Part shown: piece after piece, positions 1 through 9,136 of the stretch | Layout of the letters: each line of letters opens with the position of its first letter | Numbering within the stretch: the first letter of the stretch is position 1 | Assembly: GCF_004339565.1 (NCBI RefSeq) | Contig: NZ_SMFZ01000002.1 | Coordinates: forward strand, 1,798,001-1,862,000 | Length of the DNA stretch: 64,000 nucleotides | Reading direction: 5' to 3' | Source: Pseudonocardia endophytica | Lineage (GTDB): Bacteria > Actinomycetota > Actinomycetes > Mycobacteriales > Pseudonocardiaceae | Program-made: the position numbers and the translations under genes | Notes under the pieces: generated by a model | What the model saw: only the letters and a program-made list of their open reading frames with translations | Databases searched by the model: none | Told to the model about the DNA's origin: nothing

Positions 1-1167
1 CGCCGGCACATCGGAACCGCGCGCGTCCGGTTCGCCGAGCCGATCTCGTTCCGGCAGGCGCTCGAGGAGTCCGGCGACGGGTCGGCGCAGCTGGAGAAGA
101 TCGCGTTCCGGGTCTGCGTCGGGATCAACAAGGTCAGCGCCGCGACCGCGACGTCGCTGGCGACGTTCGCGTTGCTGACCGCCCGCGACCGGGCGCTGAC
201 GCTGCAGCAGGTGCGCGACGTCGTCGCACCGCTGGCCGACTACCTGGACGCGCGCGGTGTCCCGGTGCCGGTCGCCGAGCTGCGCACCCGGCACGGTCTG
301 CGGATGACGCTCGACCAGCTGGCCGAGGCGCGCGTCGTCGAGATCTACTCCGGTGGCACGGAGCCGGTCTTCTCGATCGCCCGCGGGCGCCACCACGTGG
401 CGGCGTTCTACCGCAACGGCGCCCTGCACCACCTGCTCAACCGCGCGCTGACCGAGGTCGCGCTGCTGCGCGTCGGGGACATGCCGGACGGCACGCCCGG
501 CGAGGAGCTGGCCGAGCGGGCGTGGGACGAGCTGAACCGGCTGCGCGACCTGCTCAAGTTCGAGTTCTTCTTCTCCGACCGCAAGGCGCTGCGGGAGGAG
601 GTGTTCGGCGAGTTCGAGCTGATGGACGCGGACTGGCGCCTCGGGGGACGGCAGCCGGCGGAGCTCGCGACGCAGGCGGGACGGGGCGAGACGAGCCCGG
701 CCCGCCCGGCGGACGCGCGCGCGATCCTGCGACGGGTGCCGCTGCTCGTCGCGCCCGGGACGCTGCGGTCGTTCCTGGACGCGCAGCTCGTCGTGGCCGA
801 GCAGCTCGCGGAGATGGGCGAGGCTCCGATGACCGACGAGAAGGCGTTCCTGGAGACGTGCCTGGGTGTGGGGCGACAGATGTTGTTGCAGCACAGGCTG
901 GATCGAGCGGACTCGGTGTCCCGGGAGCTGTACGCGACGGCGCTGCGGCTGGCCGAGAACCGGAACCTGGTCGCGCCGGACGGCGACGCGGACGTTCTCG
1001 TGGCGGGTCGGCGGGCCTGGCAGGAGGAGCTGACCTCGCTGATCGACGACATGGGACGGCTCGCGCGCCTGGAGCGGGCCCGGCTCGAGGTCGTCCTCGG
1101 CGGGGCGGGCGACTCGCCGGACGGGGCGGGCGAGACGGCCGAGGGCAGCTCGGGCGTCGCCAGCTGA
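1..1167 (+). CDS. plsB: Glycerol-3-phosphate 1-O-acyltransferase, C-terminal part (5' truncated)
   Basis: The frame is open from the first base of the window, so 388 C-terminal residues are visible and the start lies upstream. PlsB acylates position 1 of glycerol-3-phosphate at the membrane, the first step of glycerolipid synthesis. The visible part begins just after the catalytic acyltransferase blocks, with the segment VRFAEPISF followed by INKVSAATATSLATFALL, typical of the actinobacterial PlsB C-terminal region. The catalytic HX4D block is outside the window. The tail after residue 360 is Gly/Ser/Ala-rich and probably disordered. It is followed 59 bp downstream by a PlsC-type gene, then WS/DGAT and hydrolase genes. 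This order matches M. tuberculosis Rv2482c-Rv2485c (plsB2, plsC, a TAG synthase, lipQ), which supports PlsB over a general acyltransferase. Confidence 0.85.
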   Translation, partial: RRHIGTARVRFAEPISFRQALEESGDGSAQLEKIAFRVCVGINKVSAATATSLATFALLTARDRALTLQQVRDVVAPLADYLDARGVPVPVAELRTRHGLRMTLDQLAEARVVEIYSGGTEPVFSIARGRHHVAAFYRNGALHHLLNRALTEVALLRVGDMPDGTPGEELAERAWDELNRLRDLLKFEFFFSDRKALREEVFGEFELMDADWRLGGRQPAELATQAGRGETSPARPADARAILRRVPLLVAPGTLRSFLDAQLVVAEQLAEMGEAPMTDEKAFLETCLGVGRQMLLQHRLDRADSVSRELYATALRLAENRNLVAPDGDADVLVAGRRAWQEELTSLIDDMGRLARLERARLEVVLGGAGDSPDGAGETAEGSSGVAS

Positions 1168-1226
1168 CGGCGCGGTGATCGCCACCCGCACGTAATCTCT
1201 GCGCAGAACCGACGAGGGGAGCTCCG

Positions 1227-2660
1227 GTGTCGCAGGCTGACCGGCTGCGGGCGATCCGCGCCGTCCCGCAGGGCCCGGGGACCGTGGCCTACTTCGACTA
1301 CGACGGCACCGTCATCGACGGCTACTCGGCGGGCGCGTTCTACCGCAAGCGCCTGCGCGAGTTCGACGTCGGGCCGGTCGAGCTGGTCCGGACGATCGCG
1401 GCCGGCATGCGCGGGATCCGCACCGACGACGACTTCCGCGAGTTCCTCGCGCTCACGCTCGAGACGTGGAAGGGACGCACCACCGACGAGCTCCACGAGC
1501 TGGGCCGCACGCTGTTCCGCGACGAGATCGCCGGTCAGCTGCACGCCGAGGTGTGGGAGCTCGTCGCGGCGCACCAGGAACGGGGCCACCTGGTGGTGAT
1601 GGCGTCCTCGGCGACCCGGTTCCAGGTGCAGCCGATGGCCGACGAGCTCGGCGCCGACGGCCTGCTGTGCACCGAGCTCGAGGTCTCGGACGGCGTGCTC
1701 ACCGGTCGCGCGGACGGCATGACGCTGTGGGGTCCCGGCAAGGCGGCCGCCGTGCGCAAGGACGCGGCGGACCGGGGCGTCGATCTCGGTGACTGCTTCG
1801 CCTACGCGAACGGGACCGAGGACGCGGACTTCCTGTCCGCCGTCGGGAACCCGGTGGCGGTGTCGCCGACCGACGAGCTGCGACGGCTGGCGACCGAGAT
1901 GGACTGGCCGATCCTGGACTGTGCCCCGCGCGGCGGGCTGTTCCCGTCCGGGACCGACGTGGCGCGCACCGCCGTGTTCTACGGCGGGCTGCTCGGCGGG
2001 CTGTCCGCCGGCCTCGGGGCGGGCCTGCTGCGCGGGTCCAAGCGCCCCTTCCTGGACCTGGCGTGCAGCGTCGGTGCGGACGTGGGGTTCGGCCTCGCCG
2101 GTATCGACGTCGAGGTCACCGGCGCGGAGCACCTCGTCTCGTCGCGGCCGTGCGTGTTCGTGTTCAACCACCAGTCCAAGTTCGACGTCCCGGTGCTGAT
2201 GAAGCTGCTGCGTGGCGGTTTCACCGGGGTCGCGAAGAGGGAGGCGGCCTCGATCCCGTTGTGGGGCCAGCTGTTCCGGATCGCCGACGTCGCGTTCGTG
2301 GACCGGGGCAACACCCGGCAGGCGCGCGAGGCGCTGCAGCCCGCCGTGGACACGTTGCGCGACGAGGGGATCTCCCTGGTGATCGCGCCGGAGGGCACCC
2401 GCTCGGCGACGCCGCGGCTCGGGACGTTCAAGAAGGGTGCGTTCCACATCGCGATGCAGGCCGAGGTGCCGATGGTGCCGGTCGTGATCCACAACGCCGG
2501 CGAGATCATGTGGCGGGGCGCGCAGACCGTGCGCGGCGGGACCGTGCACGTGACCGTGCTGCCCCCGATCGACACGCACGCCTGGTCGGCGGAGACGGTC
2601 CAGTCCCATGTGGACGACGTGCGGTCGCGGTTCGTCGAGACGCTGGGGCAGCGTCCATGA
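1227..2660 (+). CDS. plsC: Bifunctional HAD-IB phosphatase / PlsC-type 1-acylglycerol-3-phosphate acyltransferase
   Basis: A 477-residue two-domain protein. The N-terminal HAD domain has DYDGT at residues 24-28 as its nucleophile motif and runs to about residue 225, resembling SerB-like HAD-IB enzymes. The C-terminal PlsC domain carries the acyltransferase motif NHQSKFD (314-320) and the phosphate-binding PEGTR (388-392). The family makes phosphatidic acid from lysophosphatidic acid, and the HAD half may dephosphorylate a related substrate. The GTG start at 1227 is preceded by GAGGGGAG at a good distance. The gene sits between PlsB and a WS/DGAT gene and overlaps the latter by an ATGA. A hydrophobic Gly-rich stretch near residues 250-270 may be a membrane anchor. 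This fusion is normal for mycobacterial PlsC (Rv2483c type). Confidence 0.85.
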   Translation: MSQADRLRAIRAVPQGPGTVAYFDYDGTVIDGYSAGAFYRKRLREFDVGPVELVRTIAAGMRGIRTDDDFREFLALTLETWKGRTTDELHELGRTLFRDEIAGQLHAEVWELVAAHQERGHLVVMASSATRFQVQPMADELGADGLLCTELEVSDGVLTGRADGMTLWGPGKAAAVRKDAADRGVDLGDCFAYANGTEDADFLSAVGNPVAVSPTDELRRLATEMDWPILDCAPRGGLFPSGTDVARTAVFYGGLLGGLSAGLGAGLLRGSKRPFLDLACSVGADVGFGLAGIDVEVTGAEHLVSSRPCVFVFNHQSKFDVPVLMKLLRGGFTGVAKREAASIPLWGQLFRIADVAFVDRGNTRQAREALQPAVDTLRDEGISLVIAPEGTRSATPRLGTFKKGAFHIAMQAEVPMVPVVIHNAGEIMWRGAQTVRGGTVHVTVLPPIDTHAWSAETVQSHVDDVRSRFVETLGQRP

Positions 2661-4084
2661 GCGACGCCCCGCTGCCGTGGGGTACGGCCCGTGAGATGTC
2701 GCCGTTCGAGGCGATGATGTGGCGCGCCGAGTCCGACCCGAAGATGCGCTCGCCCGTCATGGCGCTGGAGATCCTGGACCGGACCCCGGAGTGGGACCGG
2801 CTGGTCGCGGCCCACGACTGGGCGTCGCGGATGGTGCCGCGGTTCCGGGAACGCGTGCGCGACGCGCTCGGCGGCTTCGGCACGCCGTACTGGATCCAGG
2901 ACCGCGAGTTCGACCTGCACTACCACCTGCGACGCGTGCGCCTCGCGGGTGACGCGAGCTGGTCGCAACTGTCCGATGTGGCCGAGCGGTTCATGATGAC
3001 GCCGTTCGACCGGGAGCGTCCGCCGTGGGAGGCGATGCTCGTCGAGGGCCTGTCCGGCGGGCGTGCGGCCTACCTGCTGAAGATCCATCACGTGATCACC
3101 GACGGGCTGGGCATCGTCCAGCTGCTGTCCCAGCTGCACTCGCGACGTCGCGAGCACGACGACGAGAAGCCGCAGCCGCCCGCCCGCGACCCGGAGGAGG
3201 TCGACCGGCTCGCCGAGGTCGACCGACTGCTCCGTCGCGAGGCCGGCGTGCTGCCGGCCGCGGCGCGGATGACGCGCGACGTCGTCGGAGCGCTGTCCCG
3301 TCCGGTCAGCGCGGTGACCGAGACGATCCGCTACCTCGACTCGGCCGTGCGGGTGCTGTCGCCGCCGTCGGGTGGTGGGTCCGAGCTGCTGCGCCCGCGC
3401 GGGATGTCCTGGCGCTTCGCGGCCGTCGACGTCGACTTCGCCGACCTGCGCGCCGCCGGGAAGGCCGCGGGCGGGTCGTTCAACGACGTCTTCCTCGCCG
3501 GCCTGCTCGGTGCCCTGCGGCTCTACCACGTCGCGTCCGGGTACCCGGTCGCCCCGGACGCGACGCTGCGCCTGTCCGTACCGGTGTCGATCCGCAAGGA
3601 GTCCGACGCGGCGGGCGGTAACCACTTCGCGCCCGCCCGGCTGGCCGCTCCGTTCGGGATCACGGATCCGGCGGAACGGATCGGTGCCGTCGGCGAGCTG
3701 ATGCGCGGGGCCCGCGCCGAGCCCGCGCTGGAGAGCGCAGACGCCGTCGCGCCGCTGCTGGCCCGCCTGCCCGGGCCGGTCCTGACGACGATCGCGGGCG
3801 GCTCGACCAGTGGCAGCGACGTCCAGGCCAGCAACATCCCCGGCCTGCAGCACGACGTGTTCCTCTGCGGCGGACGGATCGAGCGGGTCTACCCGTACGC
3901 GCCGCTGCCCGGCTGCGCGGCGATGATCTCGGGGATCACGCACGGGAAGACGGTCTGCATCGGCGCCAACCTGGACGCGGCCGCGATCAGCGACCGGGAC
4001 CTGTTCGCCGACTGCCTGGTCCGCGGTTTCGAGGAGGTTCTGGCGCTGAACCCGGGTTCCGCGTCGCCGGAGCTGCCGAGATGA
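2657..4084 (+). CDS. Wax ester synthase / diacylglycerol acyltransferase (WS/DGAT)
   Basis: A 475-residue enzyme of the family that makes triacylglycerol or wax esters from acyl-CoA and diacylglycerol or fatty alcohol, depositing storage lipid at the membrane. The catalytic motif HHVITDG lies at residues 144-150, matching HHXXXDG. The N-terminus MSPFEAMMWRAE and the C-terminal SNIPGLQHDVFLCG and YAPLPGCAAMISG segments are also typical. The ATG overlaps the upstream stop as ATGA, and the gene ends with the same overlap into the downstream hydrolase, so translation is probably coupled across the operon. The open frame extends further upstream inside the plsC gene, but the family N-terminus and the overlap fix the start. 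With PlsB and PlsC upstream, the locus covers most of the route from glycerol-3-phosphate to neutral lipid. Confidence 0.9.
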   Translation: MSDAPLPWGTAREMSPFEAMMWRAESDPKMRSPVMALEILDRTPEWDRLVAAHDWASRMVPRFRERVRDALGGFGTPYWIQDREFDLHYHLRRVRLAGDASWSQLSDVAERFMMTPFDRERPPWEAMLVEGLSGGRAAYLLKIHHVITDGLGIVQLLSQLHSRRREHDDEKPQPPARDPEEVDRLAEVDRLLRREAGVLPAAARMTRDVVGALSRPVSAVTETIRYLDSAVRVLSPPSGGGSELLRPRGMSWRFAAVDVDFADLRAAGKAAGGSFNDVFLAGLLGALRLYHVASGYPVAPDATLRLSVPVSIRKESDAAGGNHFAPARLAAPFGITDPAERIGAVGELMRGARAEPALESADAVAPLLARLPGPVLTTIAGGSTSGSDVQASNIPGLQHDVFLCGGRIERVYPYAPLPGCAAMISGITHGKTVCIGANLDAAAISDRDLFADCLVRGFEEVLALNPGSASPELPR

Positions 4085-4887
4085 GCGGTCTCCACCGCGG
4101 TGGCTCCGGCTCGCCGCTCGTGCTGTTGCACGGCATGACGTCGTCGTGGCGGGCGTGGCGACCGGTGCTGCCCGAGCTCGAACGGCATCACGAGGTCGTC
4201 GCGCTGACGCTGCCCGGCCACGTCGAGGGACGCCCGTGGGACCCCGGCCGGGCCCCGTCGATCGAGGCGCTCGTCGACGAGGTGTGCGACCAGCTCGACG
4301 AGCTCGGCCTGGACGCCCCGCACGTCGCGGGCAACTCGCTGGGTGGCTGGATCGCCCTGGAGCTGGCCCGGCGAGGCCGTGCGCGCTCGGTGGTCGCGCT
4401 GTCGCCCGCCGGTGCGTGGGCCGTGCCGCGCGACATGTACCGCCTGCAGGTGCTGTTCCGCCTCGGCGCCTGCGTGACGGGGTGGCCTGCGGTCCGGCGC
4501 CTTGCCACGGTGGGCTGGATCCGCCGGATGCTGATGCTCGCCGTCGCCGAGCACGCCGAGCGGTACTCCCCGGACGACGTCGACGTGCTGTTCTCCGACC
4601 TCGCCGGGTGCACGATCCTGGAACCGATGCTGGCGAGGGCGCACGGTGACGGCCCGATCCGCGCTCTCGACGCCCCGCACTGCCCCGTCCGTATCGCCTG
4701 GGGCGGGTCGGACCGGATGATCCCGTTCCGCCGCTACGGCCGTCCGATGATGGACGCCGTCCCCCAGGCCGAGCTCGTCGTGCTCCCGGGTGTGGGGCAC
4801 GTACCGATGGTGGACGACCCACCCCTCGTCGCGTGGACGATCCTGCAGGTCACGAGGCACGCCCCGGTCACGTCCGAGGGTGCCTGA
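4081..4887 (+). CDS. Alpha/beta hydrolase (esterase/lipase-like)
   Basis: A 268-residue alpha/beta hydrolase with a full triad visible: nucleophile Ser86 in GNSLGG, Asp211 in GGSDRMIP and His240 in GVGHVPMVDD. The oxyanion-region motif LLHGM is near residue 17. There is no signal peptide, so it should act in the cytoplasm or on the inner membrane face. It is the last gene of the PlsB-PlsC-WS/DGAT operon and overlaps it by an ATGA. M. tuberculosis has a carboxylesterase gene (lipQ) at the equivalent position. A role in acylglycerol turnover is inferred from context only. A GC-rich repeat and a long nested hairpin follow. Confidence 0.8.
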   Translation: MSGLHRGGSGSPLVLLHGMTSSWRAWRPVLPELERHHEVVALTLPGHVEGRPWDPGRAPSIEALVDEVCDQLDELGLDAPHVAGNSLGGWIALELARRGRARSVVALSPAGAWAVPRDMYRLQVLFRLGACVTGWPAVRRLATVGWIRRMLMLAVAEHAERYSPDDVDVLFSDLAGCTILEPMLARAHGDGPIRALDAPHCPVRIAWGGSDRMIPFRRYGRPMMDAVPQAELVVLPGVGHVPMVDDPPLVAWTILQVTRHAPVTSEGA

Positions 4888-4890
4888 GCC

Positions 4891-4978
4891 GTCCCGGACC
4901 CGCCGCCGCCCCGACCGCCGCCGCCGCCCCGACCGCCGCCGCCGTCCCGGACCCGCCGCCGCCCCGACCGCCGCCGCC
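4891..4978. repeat. GC-only direct repeat, two copies at 53-bp period
   Basis: Two near-identical 35-bp copies begin at 4891 and 4944. Each has GTCCCGGACC followed by CCGCCGCC-type runs. The sequence lies directly after the stop codon of the hydrolase gene and has no coding character. Confidence 0.7.
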
Positions 4979-5007
4979 GTCCCCGGGCCGCCCCGCACCC
5001 CCGCCCC

Positions 5008-5083
5008 GGCGTGTCGCACCCCGCTCCGGCGTGCCGCACCGGTCGCAGCGGGTGCGGCACGCCGGGACGGGGTGCGGCACGCC
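5008..5083. terminator. Nested hairpin between convergent genes
   Basis: Inner arms 5027-5040 (CGGCGTGCCGCACC) and 5051-5064 are perfectly complementary over 14 bp with a 10-nt loop. Outer arms 5008-5022 and 5069-5083 pair over 15 bp with one mismatch. The two stems are separated by symmetric 4-nt internal loops. The structure sits between a plus-strand operon and a minus-strand gene and would work for both. There is no U-tract, which is usual in high-GC actinomycetes. Confidence 0.65.
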
Positions 5084-5221
5084 GGTCGGACAGGTGGGCA
5101 CGGCCGGGGCGGCGGATCGGATCCCGTTGTCACGTCGTTGCGCCGAGTTCGGTACATGGATTCGGCGTCACGTTCCGGCGTGCACGGTGACCGCGACGTG
5201 CCGGCCGATCCGGTGGCCGAG

Positions 5222-7723
5222 TCAGCGGACGGCGACGACGATCCAGCGCCCGCCGACGGCGGGAACGAGGAGTGTGAGCGGGGCGTCCGAGGTGGACGCA
5301 CCCGCTCGGGAACCCGGCGCCGACCGCGACGCGACGGCTCCCACGACCGTGCGGCCGTCCGGCAGGTGCAACTCGACGCGCGTACCGGGCGCGATCGCGA
5401 GCGGGGCGCGGAGCTGCACGATCCAACCGTGTTCGCCGTGTACGACGCCGGCGCCGGTCGGTAGGCCGTCCGTGCCCGTCCCGACGCGTGCCGTCGGTAT
5501 CCGTGCGCCGCCCACCACGAGCGCAGCGTCCACATCGGACGTGGCCGCCGGGAGACGTGTCGTGCTCGGTGGCGTCGAGCCGGTCGTGGGCGCGGTCGGT
5601 GTCGGCGACGCGGGAGTCGTCGGGGCGGGGGTCGAGTGCGACGGCGCCGGTGACGATGTCGTCGGTGCGGGCTCCTTCACGGGAGCGGGTGCCGATGCCG
5701 ACGACGTCGGAGCTGCCGTCGCGGGGTGCGCCGACGACACCGCCGGGGTCGGGCGTGCGGACGGCGTCACCGGAGCGGGGCTCGCCGGGGTCCGCGAGGC
5801 GCTCGTCGCAGGCGCTGCGGCGGGCCGTCTCGTTGTCGGCGCCGGTGGGGTCGCCGTCCCCGCGGTGGCCCCGGCGGGCTCGCTCGTGGCCGGAGTTGCG
5901 CCGGTCGTGGGTGGCCGGACTGCCGGTGGTGTCGCAGCAGCCGGTGCCGGCGGGTTCGACGAGGTCGCGGCCGGTTGCCCTGTCGATGTCGGTACGGCTG
6001 GTGCGGCCGGAGTGACAGTGGGTGCGACGGGCTGATCCGGCAGCGTCGACGGGACGGCGCTCTGCGGGGTCACCGAGGCCGGAGGACTCCCCGGCGCGAC
6101 GGCCGACTGCGCGGTCGCGGCCGGTGGAGCCGGCACGGCCTGTGGCGTCGCCGTCGGGGCCGCCGCGACGACCGGTCTGGGCGGTTCGGGTGCGGCCGCC
6201 GCCCACGGCGAGGTCGGAGGAGGTACCCGGGCGGGCGGCGTCGTCGCACCGGGAACGGCGGTGGTCGTGCGCGAGGACACCGCGGGCGGCGGAGCAGGCA
6301 CCCGGCCGGCGGCGATGTCCGCGTCCGAGCCGGCGCGGCTCTCGTCGGCCGAGTCGGGCTCGCGGGGCTGCGGCTCGCGTGGTTCCGGGACGGCCGACGG
6401 CCGCGGTGCGGGCGGGGCGACGAACTCGTCGCGGGACGGCGGCTCCGCCGGGTCCGGCACCTCCGGGACGTCGGTCAGGGGCGCCGTGCCGCGTTCCGAC
6501 GACGCCGGGCGGGTGGCTCCGACGTAGTCGTCGCCGTTCCACCGGTACCAGGCCGTCTGCACGGGTTCGCCGAACGTCGGCGCGTTCACCATGCGGCCGT
6601 CGCCGATGTACATGCCGACGTGGTGGACCTTCCGGTAGGTCCCGTAGAAGACCAGGTCACCCGGCTGGAGTGGCGCGCCGTCGGGGACACGGGGGCCGGC
6701 GCGGAACTGGGTGTGGGCGGTCCGGGGGAGAGCGATGCCCGCCTCGCCGTAGGCGAAGTGGGCCAGCCCGGAGCAGTCGAAGCCGGCGTCGCCCGCCTCC
6801 GGACCGTCGCCGCCCCAGACGTAGGGCAGGCCGATCTGCGACATCGCGACCCGGATCGCCGTCCGCGCTCGCTCGTCCGGCAGCGTCGTCGCGACGGACG
6901 CCGGCTGCACGCTCACCGGCTCGGCCCCGGATCCCGATGCGGGATCGGGCGCGCCGGGAGCCGGACCGCGCACGGAGGAGTCCGGTGTGGACGGGACGGT
7001 CGTCGTGGCGGGCGACGCGGTGACCGGCGGTACGGTCCGCGGGTCGGACCGGACACCCGATGGTGGCCCGGCGTGGACGTCGAGCAGCGTGCCGGTCGGT
7101 GTGCTCGCCGTTCCGGTCGCCGCGACGACGGCGACGCCCAGCACCGCGGCCGCCACCGGTGTACGGAACCTCCGGATCCGGCCGCGGGTGGACCGGCGTG
7201 CGGCGGCTCTGCGGGCGGCGCGGTTCGTGGCGTCCCGCGTCGCCGCGGCCCGGCGTGCCGTCGCCAGTGCGGCGGCCTGCTCGTCGGCTGCCCTGCACTC
7301 GTCGGCTGCCCTGCGCTCGTCGGCCGCCGCGCGGGCCGCGGCACGGCGTTCCGCGGCTCGCGGCCAGTGAGCGGCAGCGGGCGCGGCAGCCGCGTCGGGC
7401 TCGATGCCGCGCTCACGGCCCGTCCACGCCACCGGCGCGGCGGCGGTGGACATCGGTGCGGAGCTGTCCGACGAGTCACTCGTCGCTGTTGCGACGGGGT
7501 CGTGTGGCGCGGTGCCGGTGTCCTGCGCCGCGGCCGGCGATCCGATCTCCGGTTCGGCGGGGCGCGGTGCCGGCGTATCGCTCGGACCCGGTGCACTGCC
7601 GGGCGGCGTCTCGCCCTCCGTCGTCGCGCGGGGACGCGGCATCTCCCAGCGGGCGGTGGGCGACACCCCGGCGGGAGTGGACCCGATCTCCGGTCGATCG
7701 GATGGTGTGTCCGCGCGTGTCAC
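5222..7723 (-). CDS. Large NlpC/P60 cell-wall peptidase with Pro/Thr/Ala-rich tail
   Basis: 833 residues in four parts. Residues 1-185 are low in order and end in an Ala/Arg/Glu-rich stretch with repeated ADE(C/R)RA units. One hydrophobic segment follows at about 189-204. The NlpC/P60 domain spans about 285-405, with Cys317 in DCSG and His368 in HHVGMYIG; the family cleaves peptide cross-bridges of peptidoglycan. A Pro/Thr/Ala-rich region (about 420-720) probably spans the wall, and a C-terminal domain of about 100 residues has no family I recognise. The single internal segment implies a cytoplasmic N-terminus and an outer catalytic domain. The GTG start has only a weak ribosome site, so the true start could be internal. 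It reads away from the divergent CoA-transferase gene. Confidence 0.8.
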   Translation of the reverse strand: MTRADTPSDRPEIGSTPAGVSPTARWEMPRPRATTEGETPPGSAPGPSDTPAPRPAEPEIGSPAAAQDTGTAPHDPVATATSDSSDSSAPMSTAAAPVAWTGRERGIEPDAAAAPAAAHWPRAAERRAAARAAADERRAADECRAADEQAAALATARRAAATRDATNRAARRAAARRSTRGRIRRFRTPVAAAVLGVAVVAATGTASTPTGTLLDVHAGPPSGVRSDPRTVPPVTASPATTTVPSTPDSSVRGPAPGAPDPASGSGAEPVSVQPASVATTLPDERARTAIRVAMSQIGLPYVWGGDGPEAGDAGFDCSGLAHFAYGEAGIALPRTAHTQFRAGPRVPDGAPLQPGDLVFYGTYRKVHHVGMYIGDGRMVNAPTFGEPVQTAWYRWNGDDYVGATRPASSERGTAPLTDVPEVPDPAEPPSRDEFVAPPAPRPSAVPEPREPQPREPDSADESRAGSDADIAAGRVPAPPPAVSSRTTTAVPGATTPPARVPPPTSPWAAAAPEPPRPVVAAAPTATPQAVPAPPAATAQSAVAPGSPPASVTPQSAVPSTLPDQPVAPTVTPAAPAVPTSTGQPAATSSNPPAPAAATPPAVRPPTTGATPATSEPAGATAGTATPPAPTTRRPAAAPATSASRTPASPAPVTPSARPTPAVSSAHPATAAPTSSASAPAPVKEPAPTTSSPAPSHSTPAPTTPASPTPTAPTTGSTPPSTTRLPAATSDVDAALVVGGARIPTARVGTGTDGLPTGAGVVHGEHGWIVQLRAPLAIAPGTRVELHLPDGRTVVGAVASRSAPGSRAGASTSDAPLTLLVPAVGGRWIVVAVR

Positions 7724-7978
7724 GGCGACCGGAACCGGACCGAACGGGTCATGATGTGATCGACGCTAGGCAGCGACGTCGACGGCGGCAAGGCCCAGGT
7801 CAGGCCGCCTTTCCGGGCCGTCCGAGTGCATCCGTCGACCGACGTAGGCGACTCATCCGAACGGTCCTGTCGCGGTTGCTCCGCGCGGGCCACCGGAGCC
7901 GTGACGGGTGACACCGCGCACGGCCGGGTGCCCGGTCGTACGGTGCGGGAGATCGCCCCGACCCTCAGGAGTGCCACG

Positions 7979-9136
7979 GTGACCCGACCGACCCGTCCAC
8001 CCGGACCGCTGGCGGGCACTCTCGTCGTCGCCGTCGAACAGGCCGTGGCCGCGCCGTTCGCGACGAGGCAGCTGGCCGACCTCGGCGCCCGCGTGATCAA
8101 GGTGGAACGTCCGGGGCAGGGCGACTTCGCCCGCGGCTACGACTCGGTCGTCCTGGGGCAGTCGAGCCACTTCGTCTGGTTGAACCGTGGCAAGGAGAGC
8201 GTGACCCTGGACCTGAAGTCCGACGGCGGCCGGGACACGCTGGAGCGACTGGTCGCGCGCGCCGACGTCGTCGTACAGAACCTGGCGCCGTCGGCGGCCG
8301 AACGGCTCGGGATCACGGCGGCACAGCTCGTCGAACGCCATCCCCGGGTCGTCGCGTGCGACATCTCCGGCTACGGCGCGGGCGGACCGTACTCCGAGCG
8401 CAAGGCCTACGACCTGCTCATCCAGTGCGAAGCCGGGTTCGTCTCGGTGACCGGGACGCCGGAGCACCCGGCCAAGGCCGGGATCGCGGTCGCCGACATC
8501 GCCGCTGGTATGTACGCCTACTCCGGCGTGCTCGCCGCCCTGCACCAGCGCGCGTCGACGGGCGAAGGTCAGGCCCTCGAGGTCTCCATGCTGGAGGCGC
8601 TCGGCGAGTGGATGGGCTTCCCGTACCTGTACGGCCACTACGGCGGGTCCGATCCGGTGCGCGCGGGCGCGAGCCACGCGACGATCGCGCCGTACGGTCC
8701 GGTCACCACCGCAACCGGCGAGGTGCTGACGCTGGCGATCCAGAACGAGCGCGAGTGGGAACGGTTCTGCGCCGACGTGCTGGAGCGCCCCGAGCTGGCG
8801 ACCGACGAGCGGTTCGCCGGCAACGCGGCCCGCAACGCCCACCGCGACGAGCTCGCCCGGATCGTCGACGCCGCGTTCGCCGGGCTCCCCGCGGGCGAGG
8901 CTCGACGACGGCTCGACGACGCGGGGGTCGCGAACGCGCAGCAGCGCACGATGGGCGAGTTCGCCGAGCACCCGCAGCTCGCCGCCCGCGACCGCTGGCG
9001 GGACACACCGACGCCCGGCGGCCCGGTCCGGATGCCGGTCCCGCCGGTGACCTCCGGCTGGGCGGAGCCGGACGGCGGCGTCCCGGACGCCGGGGAGCAC
9101 ACCGAGCAGATCCTTCGCTGGTTGGAGGAGTCGTGA
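7979..9136 (+). CDS. CaiB/BaiF (family III) CoA-transferase
   Basis: A 385-residue family III CoA-transferase, moving CoA between carboxylic acids through an aspartyl intermediate. Recognisable segments are AVEQAVAAPFATRQLADLGA near the N-terminus, RPGQGDFAR, WLNRGKESVTLDLKS and CDISGYGAGGPY. I start it at the GTG at 7979 because AGGAG lies seven bases upstream and the protein then begins just before the conserved LAGTLVV segment; upstream in-frame codons encode a Cys/Arg-rich stretch with no family resemblance. It overlaps the downstream dehydratase by a GTGA. The pairing suggests a CoA activation step followed by hydration, as in itaconate/mesaconate/citramalate metabolism. The acid itself cannot be told from the sequence. 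Confidence 0.8.
   Translation: MTRPTRPPGPLAGTLVVAVEQAVAAPFATRQLADLGARVIKVERPGQGDFARGYDSVVLGQSSHFVWLNRGKESVTLDLKSDGGRDTLERLVARADVVVQNLAPSAAERLGITAAQLVERHPRVVACDISGYGAGGPYSERKAYDLLIQCEAGFVSVTGTPEHPAKAGIAVADIAAGMYAYSGVLAALHQRASTGEGQALEVSMLEALGEWMGFPYLYGHYGGSDPVRAGASHATIAPYGPVTTATGEVLTLAIQNEREWERFCADVLERPELATDERFAGNAARNAHRDELARIVDAAFAGLPAGEARRRLDDAGVANAQQRTMGEFAEHPQLAARDRWRDTPTPGGPVRMPVPPVTSGWAEPDGGVPDAGEHTEQILRWLEES

Noticed and set aside
408..4822. Long open frames on the minus strand opposite the lipid operon
   Set aside because: They are Arg/Pro/Gly-rich, lack domains, and run antisense to clear plsC and WS/DGAT genes; typical of high-GC shadows.
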